64,000 bases of DNA, taken from NCBI GenBank assembly GCA_002412965.1, contig DHWB01000011.1:757436-821435 (forward strand). The letters run 5' to 3'. The position numbers were made by a program, and so were the translations under genes. This document shows positions 47,101 through 59,100 of this stretch, in pieces (position 1 is the stretch's first letter; the number at the start of each line of letters is the position of its first letter). This DNA is from Desulfomicrobium sp. UBA5193 (lineage in GTDB: Bacteria > Desulfobacterota > Desulfovibrionia > Desulfovibrionales > Desulfomicrobiaceae). The notes under the pieces were generated by a model, which saw nothing but the letters and a program-made list of their open reading frames with translations, was not told the origin of the DNA and did no database searches.

Positions 47101-50100
47101 GCGGAATTCTCGACGGTCGCCCGGACATGATTGGTCAGCACATTGCCTTGCACGCTGACGTTGACGCCAACTGTGCCCGCACCTACGTTGACGCCCAAAG
47201 AGCGGATGATCGCTGACGATTCGGAAAGAACACTGAGTGATGTATCACAGGTGACAGTCGACCCGCTGATCAGAGCTTCCGTCCAATTCGCGACCACATT
47301 GGCAGAGAGCGCCACGCCCGCGCCAACGGTCCCCGCCGCCGCAACACCAAAGGACAGAGCGTCGATAGAGGCGTTGCCTGTTGCTTCCACGGTGATGGCG
47401 CCCACGGTCACGATGGTCGCGTCTTCAGCCTTGGCCGTCGTCCTGTTGGTGACCACGTTGGCGGAAAGCGATGTCATGACCCCAACAGTTCCTGATCCGG
47501 CCACGCCGCCGGTGAAGGCCAGAATGCTGGTCATGTTCGAAGCGGACAGATCCAGGGCGTCGCCGCTGGTCACGGTGGAGCCGGAAATAAGGGCGTGCAC
47601 GTCATTGACGATGACGTTGGCACCGACCAGCACGGACACGGCCGCGCTGCCCGACAAGGCCACACTCAGGGCCAGGGAGCGAATCTGGGACTGATCTTCG
47701 GCCGTGACAAAGGTATCGCCGCCGCTGGCCAGACGCGTGGTCTGGGCATCGGCCGTATCATCCTCGACCAGGACCGAGGTCCGGTTGGTGATGACGTTGC
47801 CAAAGCCGCTGGCCTGCACGGCCACGCTGCCCGACGCGCCCACGCCCACGGAAAAGGCGAGGATGCCGGAATCGCTGCGCGCCTTAACCGTCAGATCGGA
47901 TGCGCTGTCGAGCACAGCATAGTTGTCCGCCCTGACGCCGGCCAGCACCGTGGCTTCGTCGGATACAACCGCTTTCACGGTGTTGGCGACCACGTTGCCC
48001 ATGACCGCCGCGCTGATGGCCGTGCTGCCTGATCCGGCCAGGCTGACGTTGACCGCGAAAATGTTGGCGTCCAAATCGATGGGTGAGCCGTCCAGGGCGT
48101 CATCGACAGCGGCAGTCTTCTCTGCCGGCAGCATCCAGGACGGGATGACTGTCGGCGCGATGTCCTGCGCGGCAATGGTCACGTCGCCCGCCGCACGCAC
48201 CGTGGCGTCGCTGACCGTGGCCGTGACCGTGTTGGCCACACCGTTGCCCAGAGCAGACACGGAAATGGCGCCCGTTCCGCCGCCTGAAACGCCCAGACCC
48301 AGGGCGCGGATGATGGCCGAGGACGTGGACCCGATGGTGATGGCCGCGTCGTCCCCGCCGGTGGCGATGGCCGTGCCCAGGTCGTTCAGACCGGCACTGA
48401 CGGTTGAGTCGTCCACGAGGGTCGTGATGGAATTGGTAATGACATTGGTCGAAATGGCGCCGCCGCCGGCCCAGGAGCCAGCCCCGGCCCCGCCGAAGGC
48501 CAGGGCGTCGATGACGGACGAATCGATGGCAGTCAGGGCCACGCCGGTCAGGGCGCGGACAATGGAGCCGTTCGTGACGCTCGCTTGCAAAATATTGTGC
48601 ACGACGTTGACGGAAATGCCGATGCCGCCCGCGTACTGGCCTGATCCGGCACCGCCGACGGTGACACTGACGATCTGCGAGCTGACGCTATCCGGCAGTT
48701 CGATGCCGGAAACGCCCATGGGCAGGGCGGAGAGATTTGTGGACGAGCTCGGTGGCGCGATGCCGGCGGACAGGAGTACCGCGCCGCCCGTGGAGGTCAC
48801 GGTGGAGTCGTCGATCTTCACGCCAATGGTGTTGCCCTCGTAGACCGTGGACAGGGCCGCGCCCACGGCGGCCTTGGCCGCGCCGGCAAAGCCGCCGGCG
48901 ATCATGACCACCACGATGTTGCCCTTCGCCGTGACGCCGACATTTCCTGCTGCGGTCAGCGTGGCCCCCGAGAGCACCTCGGCTTCCACGGTGTTCGCCA
49001 CGATGGAGCCGGAGATGGAGCCGCCCAGGGCGAACTTCTCGCCGCCCGCCCCACCCAGGGTCAGACTGACCATCACCGCCAGGGCCGAAGCGTCCAGATC
49101 GATGGTCGAACCCGTGGACGTGATATCCGAACCACTGACCGTGGCACCCACGGTATTGAAGGAAAGATTGAGACCAATGGCCGCGCCGATGGCCGCGGAG
49201 CTGGTGGACACGGCCATGCCGCCGGAGACAGCCACGCAGACTTCCGTGTCCGTGGCCGAGATCGTGACCGCATCACCGGCAGTGATGGTACTGTTCGTTA
49301 CCGTTGATTCAATGGTGTTGACGAACAGATTGACGGCCGTGGAACCGGCCAGGGCGACCTTTTCCGCGCCAGCCCCGGCCACGGTCACGGCCACGACCAC
49401 CGCACCCTCTTCGGCCTCGGCGGTGAAGGACCCGCTCGTTTCAAGGGTCGAATCCTCGATCTTCGTCCGCACCGTGTTCGTGACCGTGTCCACGGCAATG
49501 GACGCGCCGCCGCCAAAGGTCTTGCCCACGGCCAGAGCCCCAGCGAAGCTGAAGATGCCCGTGAAGTCCATGGCGCTGATGAGATAATCGCCCGCCGATT
49601 CCACGGTTTCGGTGGTGTTTAGAACGTTGGCCTCCACCGTGGTTGTGACCACATTGACGGCCACAGTGCCCGCACCGCCATACTTGGAACCGGACCCGGC
49701 CGCGATGCCGGCCGAACCCGTCACGGCCACGATGACCGTGGCGTTGTCCGCCAGCACGTTCAGGTCGCCGTCATGCTGGAAGTCCGTGACCCCGTCGATC
49801 TCGGAACGCACGGTGTTGTCCACCACGTTCACGCCGATGGCCACGCCCACGCCGGCCTTGCCACCGAATCCGGCCGAGCCGCCCACGGCCACCAGGACCG
49901 TGGTATCCTCGGCATCCAGGGTCACGTCGCCCGTCACCACGGTCTCGCCGGTCATGTTGCGCAGGCCCGTTTCCGTGCTGTACGTGATGACGTTCACGCC
50001 CACGGAACCGCCGATGGCCACGCCCTTGGAGCCCGTGGCCACGCCGATGCCGGCGGCCAGGGCCACGGTCCAGCCCGTGCGCACGGCATCAATGACCAGA

Positions 50101-53100
50101 TTGTTGACCTCCAGGCTGGTCACGTCGTCGATGAAGGCCTCCGTGGTGCCGTAGAGCACGTTCAGGCCCAGGGCCCCGCCAAAGCCCACGGCCGTGCCCG
50201 AGCCGCTGCCCTTGGCCACGGCCACGCCGCCGGCCACGGAAATGACGCCCGTGCTCGTGGCAGCGTCCACGGTCAGGCTGGCGTTGTTGTTCAAGGTGAT
50301 GGCGCCGGCATTCTTGATATAGGCCCGCGCATCCTCGTCGACCCAGTTTACGCCCACGGACGCCGAGACGCCCACGCCACTCTTGGACTTGGAGGTCTTG
50401 GAGACCGTGTCGGCGGTATCCTTGGCCACCTTGGCCACGTCGCTGTTGACCACGGCCTTGCCGCTCTTGACAAATTCCTGCAGCACGTTGCCATATTTGC
50501 CCTGCCAGGACGAAAGATCCTGGTTGCTCTGCTTGGAGCCGTTGGAGCCTTGGGTGCCGCCGGTGCCGGGGTTGGTCGTTCCGCCACCCGATCCTTCTCC
50601 ACCGGACTCCTTGCCCGTGGCCACGCCACCGGAGATGGCGGCGGACAGGATCACACCGGAATTTTCCGCGCTAACATGCACATTGCCGCTGGAGGTGATG
50701 GAGCCGCGCGAACCGGACGACGCGTCCGTGTCCAGATCACCGATGATGGCCTGGGTATTGCGGACCACGACATTGACGGCTGCGGAGGCGCCCACGCCCA
50801 CGCCGGTGCCGATGGTCAGGCTGCCCATGATGTTGAACAGGTTGGTGGAATCCGTGGCCGAGACAAGCAGAGCGCTTTCAGGATCAGCCCCTGTGGCGCC
50901 CGAACCGACAACAATCTCGGCCCCGTTCTCGATCTGGGCCAGCGTGTTGTTGACCACTACGTTGACGCCCACGGTGCCGTTGAGGCCCACATTCCCGGCC
51001 TTGCCGCCCGAGGCGCCGACGTTGACGGTCAGCACCTCGTTGTCGGCCGTGACCTGCAAGGAATCGGCGTGCAGCTTGACCCCATCCGCTATGCGGGCCG
51101 TGACCGTATCCACGTTGATAATGCCGACCACGGACAAGCCTGCTCCGTTCTTTCCCTTGACGCCAACGCCGCCGATGCTGTCCTCCAGCGAGGAGAGACT
51201 GAGCTTGGAGTATGGCAGGTTGCCAAGCTTGGTGGTGACTGAACCGGGCTTGGGCGTCAGGGAAATGGCCGGCAGGGCGATATTGCCGATCAGATTGACC
51301 GTCTCGTTCATGCTCACGGCTGTGACGACCACGTCCTGATCCGGGCTCCACATGAGGCTGTCCTGATTGATCTGCGCGCCGCTCTTGATCTCGGCCGAGG
51401 CAATATTGACGAGATTCAGATTCGTGACCGATCCGGCCAGGGACAGTTCGGCTCCGTCGGCCGTGGCCTGGGTCCAGGTGTTGCCGATCCAGTTTCCGAA
51501 TCCGAAGTCACCGCTCAGATAAGAGGTCAGGGTCTCCTTGAACGTGTCCAGCTTGCGCGACGACGGGCTCTGCGACTCCCACAGGGTGGTGTCAGAAAAA
51601 TCCTCCGTGGCAAGATTCACCGTGTGCGGGTTGGTGCCGATGTACTCGTACCAGGTTTGGATCTCGCCCGCGTTCTGGGGGTTCAGTGCTCCCGCTACGG
51701 TGTCGCCGGTGTACACGGTGACACCGCCCACGTAGTTATCCGCATCCGCATCCATGGTGTGGGTGGCAGTCTCCAGCCACGGGGTGACCAGATTCCAAAG
51801 CCAGGAAAAGACGTAGTCGTTCAGGGTTTCGGCATCCACAGTCAGGGTGGACCCGGCGTCAACGACAGCACCGGACCCGATGAACGCCTCGGCCGTGTTG
51901 ACGCACACGCCCACGGAAATGGCCACGGACCCGGAAACCTTGCTGGCATTTTTCCCTTCGGCCGTATCCGGATTGTTGGATGCGGACGACGAAGCGCTGA
52001 CATACGGCGCCGTGCTGACAATGCTGAGCACATCGATGGTGCCACCCGCCTCGACGTCACCGTTCTTGGCGTCGCCGTCGACGTTGCTGTCGCCAATGCG
52101 CGCCCGCGTAGACTGCACGTCGACCAGCACGGAGAGGGCTCCGGCGATATCGGCCTTGGCATTAAAGTCGGCCGGCAGTTCCGGTCCGTTCTCAACGGCC
52201 TTGCCGAGGGCAGATTTGACCTTGTTAGACAGCGTCGTGAAAATACCTTTGGCGATGCCCGAGAACGGCGCGGTCAAGGCGGACTTGACATCATCCAGCA
52301 CATCGCCCTTGGAATTGGATCCGGTGGAGGCCATGGATGCCGTGCCAAGACTCGACGACGGCACTACAAATACCTTCTTGATGGGCACCATGTCCTGCAC
52401 CATGTTCGCCGCGACCTGCACATCCTCGCCCACGATGGCCGAGCCATCCAGGAAGGCGTTGGTGTTGCCGACCTCCACGCTCACGGCCAGGGACAGGCCG
52501 AGAATGCCGTCATTGCCGGCCATGGAGAAGGCCTTGGTCAGCGATCGCTCCGTGTTGTCGGCAAGAACGTACAAATCCCGGCCAACGTGCAGCACGGCAT
52601 CATCGGTGACATGCGCCGTGGCATTAGACACGACCACGTTCACGGCCACGCCGATGGCCACGCCCTTGATGGCCGAGGGGAAGGACGCATCGGCCTTCAC
52701 GGTCTGATCCGTGATGGCGTGCACGACCATATCCCGCGTGGTTGTCACGGAACCGCCGATGAGCACGGAGGCATCGGTGACCACGACATTGGCCGCACCG
52801 GCAAACAGGAACGCCAGGGTCGGCGAACTGGACGCATACCCGTAACTGGCCGCCTCAGCGGTAAAATCGCGGGCAATGATGCTTGAGCCGAAAGCAACGT
52901 CGATTTCCGCCGTGGACACGACGACAGACACGGCCAATTCCGCCGTGGCCAAGCCTTCGAGGGCGGAAAGCGCCGCCTCGGGGAGGGAGGAAATCTGGGA
53001 GATCGTTCCGTTGGAAGACAACACGGTACGATTGTCGGCAATGGCCTTGATGGTCACATCCCGACCCTGGATCACGCTGCCGGTCTTTACGGTCACTCCC

Positions 53101-56100
53101 GTATTGGCCACATCCACGTCCACCAGCGGCGTCCACAGCGACGCATCATCGACGGCGAGTAGGGTGATGTCCCCGTCCGTGCCTGCCGTGGCGGCAGTAC
53201 TCAAGTCCTTGGCCAGCAGCTGCGCGTTCTCGTCAAGAATGAACCAGTGGCCGTTGAAGGCGATGTCTCCGGCACCACCGCTGGCGCTGGTGGAGACAAT
53301 GGCGTTCTCCTTGAGGATGATGGTATGCGCCGTGACGACCACATCACGGCCAGCAAAGATGTTCGTACCGTCGAAATTCACAAAACCCGGACTCAACGCG
53401 CCCGTGCTCGTCGTGCCGACATTGGCCGTCAGTCCGAAATTGACCGAGCCGAGATCCGTGATGTTCAGCGTATCAATGCCCTCGCCCGTGTTGATGGTCA
53501 GAGAGCGGGTGGGATTGACCACCACGGTGCTGGAGTGCAGCCAATTGGTGTCCACGATCTGAATTCCGCCCGACTCGCGGGTCACGTCTACCGTGTTGGG
53601 AGTCCTGCGGACCACTTCCGTGGTCACGGCTCCGGCAATGCCGGCGCCTGCAAGACCAATCGCCCCGATGGACCCAAGCAGGGGCCCCAGAGCCAAAGCC
53701 GCCGGCAAGGCGGTCAGGGACAAGTAGCCGAAGGCGATGTTGTCGTCCGCGCCATAGGCGTTGAAGACAACATCCTGCAACGTGCCGCCGCCGCTGACGG
53801 TCTCCACGTCCGTGCCGAAAGCCAGGGTGACAAAATTATTCGTGACAGCGCCCAGATTCAGGACATCGGTGCCGTCCCCGCCGCTGACGGACAGGGCGGA
53901 CGTGAAGAAAGAGCCCACGGCACCCATGCTCAGCGTGTCGTTGCCGTACCCCAAACGGATGGTCAGGGAACCGCTCGCACCCAGATCGTCGAAGGTGAGG
54001 CTGCCCAATTGGAAGCGCGCATCCGACCTGGACAGGGTCAAATTGTCTGCACCGCTGGTGGCGGTCACGATCAGGTTCCTGGCATTCTCCACGTTTTCAT
54101 AGGTGAAGATTTCTGACCCGTTCACACTTACGGAGGACGCGCCATAGGTGATGCTTTGCGCTCCACCTGCGGGAGCCAACGCGCTCGACGGCAGGATCGA
54201 GGCCCCGGAAACGGCGGTGACGACAACCATGCCGTTCTTGATCGTAGCCGTGTAGCCGAGCAACGCATCAATCTTGCCAGCCAAGTCATTCAGCACCTGG
54301 GCCAGGGACTCGTGGCCGGACACGACATGCGTATACGTGATGTCACTCAGGGTGATGGACCACGTCTGGCCGGCTGTCGGCACGCCTTCAAAATAAACTA
54401 TCGCGCTGTGCGGTGACGTTGCGCCTGCCGTGGCGCTTGCGCTGGCCGTCAAGGTCGTGGTCACGGTCATGGACGCGGACGAGGTGATGATGAGGTAGTG
54501 TTCTTTCACCGCCGTGGCATAGCCGTCGTCTTCAAGCTGGCTCTGCAGATCTGCGACAACCGTGGCCCAATCCTCGCCAGAGACGACATCATGCGTGTAG
54601 TCCGTACCGTCCGCGGTGATGGTCCAGGACTCGCCGACCACGGGCGCGCCATCAAGGTTGACGACCTTCGTGGATGATACGACCGGGGCGACCGTGGAAG
54701 AGGCACCAACGGGTACGTCCGCGCTGACCCGCAATGCGTCGCCCGAAAATTTGAGGATGGTGAGAAGTCCGTTCGTGACGCCGGAAGCATAGCCCGAGGC
54801 CGCGCTGATCAGGGCGGACAACGCATCCTGCACCTCGGCCAGGGTTTCCCCGGCGGTTACGGTATGCGTGTATGCGACGTCGTCCAGGGTGATGGTCCAC
54901 GCCTGGCCGACAACCGGTGTTCCCGTCAGCACCACGCCCGTGGTGGTACCCTGCGAGGCATAGACCTCGCCCTGAGTCGCGGAGAACAGACTGGTTTCCA
55001 CGGTCATGCTCAAGCCCGCCACACTGGCGATGGTCAGGGTTCCGCCCTCGCTTCCGGCGGCATAATCCGTCGAGGTATTGACCTGCACGGCCAGGGCCTG
55101 GACCACGTCCGCCAGATTCTCGCCTTCCGCCACAGTATACGAAAATTCCGAGACATATTCTTCGCCATCGACAACCACGCTCACGGCCACAGACCACGTC
55201 TCGCCGGCGTGCGGCGTTCCGGAAAAGACCAGCGACGTGGTTGTGGCGGAAGACGCGTCCACGGTGGCCGCGTTGCCGACCTGGACATCATAGGCGATGG
55301 TGTCGTCGCCGCTCTCGCCGTTGAGGGTCAACGCGGCGCCCATCGTGAACGCCCCCACAGAAAAGGTGTCATCTCCCGAGCCGCCCTTGACGATCATTTC
55401 GCTTGTGGGATCGGCAAACTGGAAATAGCCGAATGCGGCGTTCATGCTGACCACGGTGATCAGACCGGACAGATCGTCGCGGCCGATGCGCAGGCCCACA
55501 TTCGTGGTGTCTGCCACCTTCGCGGAAACCACGGCGGAGGTCGGCAGGGTCAAGGTCATGTTGGCGCGGACCGTGGATACGGTCATGGCGCCAGCTGTCA
55601 ATTTGGTCACGACCAGGGTGTTGCCCTGTACCGTAGTCAGATACCCGGCGGTGGCGAGTTGGCCAGCCAGGCCAGCGGCCACGTCCTGGACCCGCTCATT
55701 GGCGGCCACGGTATGGACGTATTCCGTGCCGTCGATCAGCAGCCCCCATGCCTGTCCCTGGGCCAGAGAACCGCCGAAGGAAATCGTGGCGGTCTGGTCG
55801 ACCACGTAGTCCACCGTGCGCGTCGCGGCCGTGGATTCGTCCGTGACCAGCTCCACGCCTCCGTAGCGCAGCCATGTATCCGTGCCGTGCAGCACGACTC
55901 CTGAATCAACGCCGGTGATATAATAGGTGACATCGGTCGCGGAGCCGCCGCTCACGATAATTCTGTCCAGACCCGTGGCGGTCTCGTCCGTGCTGCCGAT
56001 CAGGGTGCCGTCAACGCTGCCGGACGCGGTCAGGGTAAAGGTGTCCGCATACTCGTCCTGACCGACCAAGGTTTCCATTCCGGAGAATGTGAGAGTGCCG

Positions 56101-59100
56101 TTGAGCGTGCCGGAATTGCTGCCGGAGATGGTCCAGGAATTGTCCTGCCCCGCGCCGATCAGCACGTCGGCCGTCATAGAGCCGCCGACAATGTTCTGGA
56201 TGCGGTTGATGCCCAGCGTGCCCGTGGCCAGCCCCGGCATGAGTTCGTCCACGGAACTGAGCGCATCCATGTCGGTCAGGTCCACGGTCACGGACGTCGT
56301 GTACGCGGCATAGTTCAGGGTATTGGAGCCCGTTCCGCCATCCATATAGCCGTCAAAGGTCCCACCGTCCTTGAACACGACGGAATCATCGCCCGAACCG
56401 CCGATGATATTGTCGATGCCCGCGGTCACTTCGAGGGTATTGCTTCCGTCCGTGACGGACAGCGTGCCGTCGGCGTGCACGGTGAACGTCAGATCGGCCG
56501 TCACGGCCGAGAAGTCGAGGGTGTCGAAATCCGTGGAACCGGCATCGGCGATGGTAAACGCGCCCCAGCCGTTCTGGAACACGTAGGAGTCGTCACCGCT
56601 GCCGCTTTTAAGCACCGTGACGCTCGTCACGCCAGACACGGAATTACCGTCTCCGTCAGTCACGGACACCGGCTTCGTGGCCCCGGCACCGAACGTAAAT
56701 GTCAGATCGGCCGTCACGGCCGAGAAATCCAGGGTGTCCGTATCAGTGGATGTCGTGTCGGTCACGGTGTCCACGCCCCAGTCGTCGCCGAACGCGAACG
56801 TGTCGTTGCCGTCCGTGCCGGTCAGCACGTCGTCGGCTTCGCCGCTCAAGACCTTTTCGACGTTGGCCACGCCAGTGGTATCCGTGGCCGCGTCCATTGC
56901 CAGGCTGACGCTGACCGCCCCCGTGTACGCGGTGTAATCCAATGTGTCCGTGCCGCCGTCCGCAAGCTCGGTTATAGTCACCGTGCCCGCGCCCGGCTTC
57001 ATGATGTAGATATCGTCACCCGCGCCACCGATCAGCACATCCGCACCACCGCCACCGGTGAGCGAGTCCGCGCCCGCGCCACCGCTCAGGGTGTTGATCT
57101 GGCTGTCGCCGGTCAGCGTGTCGTCGCCCGCGCCGCCGATCACATTGACGATGTTCGCGACGCCTAAAACGCCCGTGGCCGTGCCCAAAGTCAGATTTAC
57201 GCTGATCGCCGTAGTGTAGGCTGAATAGTCGAGGGATGCCGTGCCACTGCCGCCGTCCAGGACGCCAGCGAACTCGGCCCCGTTCTCGAATACAAAGGTC
57301 GTGGTCGCGGAACCGCCGATGATCTTCTCCATCTCGGAGGTCGTGCTCATCGTGTTCGTGCCGTCCGAAACTGTCACTCCGCCGTCAGCCAGGATGGTCA
57401 CGGTCAGAGCCGCCGCGATCCCGGAAAAGTCGAGGGTGTCCACGCCGCTTGCGCCCAGATCGCTGACCGTATCGGTGCCCCAGGCCCCGGCAAACACGAA
57501 CGTGTCCGCGCCCTCGCCGCCGGTCAGAGCATTGCCCTGGACGTTGCCGACCAGACGATCATCCGAGACCCCGCCGATGACATTGGCGATATTGCTCAGA
57601 CTTCCGGACACGACGCCAAAAGCCAGGGCCGATCCGGTGATGGTCGGGGCAGCCACGTTTGCGACAATTCCAAGATCCGTGGCTGCGGTGCACCCGTTCA
57701 GATCCGCGATGCTGAAATTCCCGAGACCGCCCGAGGAATCCGTGACGGTGATCCCGTCGCCGGAACCATTGATGGCCGCGGCAAGACTGCCATGCGCCGC
57801 CTCGATGGCATCGAGGATATCCTGCACCGTGTCGCAGTCGCCGAGATTGACCGCGACGGTGATGCCGGTGCGCAGGGTGATGCCGATGGTCGAAAGCAGG
57901 GACGTGCCCGCCAGTTCCGCGCCCGCACCGCTGCCCGCAATGCCCAGGGCCGTGGCCACGCCCGTGCCGTACATGTTTTCCACGGTCAGATCGTCGGAAC
58001 CTTCCGCACTATCATACAGCACTAAACCGTTCTCGCGGTCATTGAGGGACACGGTGAGCAGGCTGCTGGAGGAGTTGATGCGGTCCAGGGCACCCTGGAC
58101 TGTGGTCATCCCGGCCAGGCTGACGGCGATGAGCGTACCGTCGCTCAGGGTGATGCGCAGATCGTTGACCAGGGTGCGGCCTTCCAGGTCGTCCGCCATG
58201 AAGATGTCGTCAAGCCCAAGGTCCGTGGCCGTGGTGGAGCCGGTGCGGTTGGCCACGGTGATGGCGTGCGTCCCGCCTGCCGAATCGCTGAGCGTCAGGC
58301 CGTTTCCGGCGGCATTGATACTTGCCGTGATCCGGGCATCCGCCGCTTTGATGGCATTGAGCACGTCGCCGACGGTCGCAGCCGCGCCGAGATCCACATC
58401 GACCACCGCTTCATTAGACAGGGTGATGCGCAGATCCTTCCCAAAAATCAGAGCTACTCCTGCGCCATCATTGAGGGAGCTGAGCAGCGTCGAGGCGGTC
58501 AGGGTTTTTGGCGTCACGCCCAGACTGGCCAGGGTCGTGTCCGCCGTCAGGGTGGACGTGTCCAAACCAGCGCCCAGGTTCAGGGAATCCACTGTGGTGG
58601 CGCCGGAAAAGCCGGTCATGGACGTGCCGACAATGGTCCCGCCCACGGACATGGTGCCGCCAGCCAAATCGACCAGGACCGGGGTCGCGTAATCGGAAAA
58701 ATCGACAGTGTTGATGCCGGAGCCGCCATTGATGCTCCCGGCATGGGTCGCGCCGTTCTTGAACACGAAGGTGTCGTTGCCCGAGCCGCCCAGAACGGTC
58801 GCCAACGACCCGAAATAGGTCGCGGTATTGGAGCCGTCCACCAGGGTCAGGCTGCCGTCGACTTTAAACGTCACGGTCAGACTCGCTTTTGAAAGCGAGT
58901 AGTCCAGGGCATTGGCGCCAGTGCCGCCGTTGATGCTGCCAGCATAGGTCGCATTTTCCGCAAAGGCGAAGGTGTCGTTGCCAGCGCCGCCGATGAACGC
59001 GGCCATGCCATCGGCCTGGGTCAACAGACCGTCCGCGTCGGCCACGGACAAGGTGCCGTCGGCGTGGAAGGTGACCCTCAGATCCGCGCTGAAGGCGGAG

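Noticed and set aside
44373..47216. Open reading frame of about 947 codons on the plus strand
   Set aside because: Its internal repetition mirrors the 1.03-kb repeats of the sense gene, so it is a shadow and not an independent repeat protein.
44895..48080. CRISPR-like array because of regular repetition
   Set aside because: Units are over 1 kb, coding and in frame; no short repeats with unique spacers occur.
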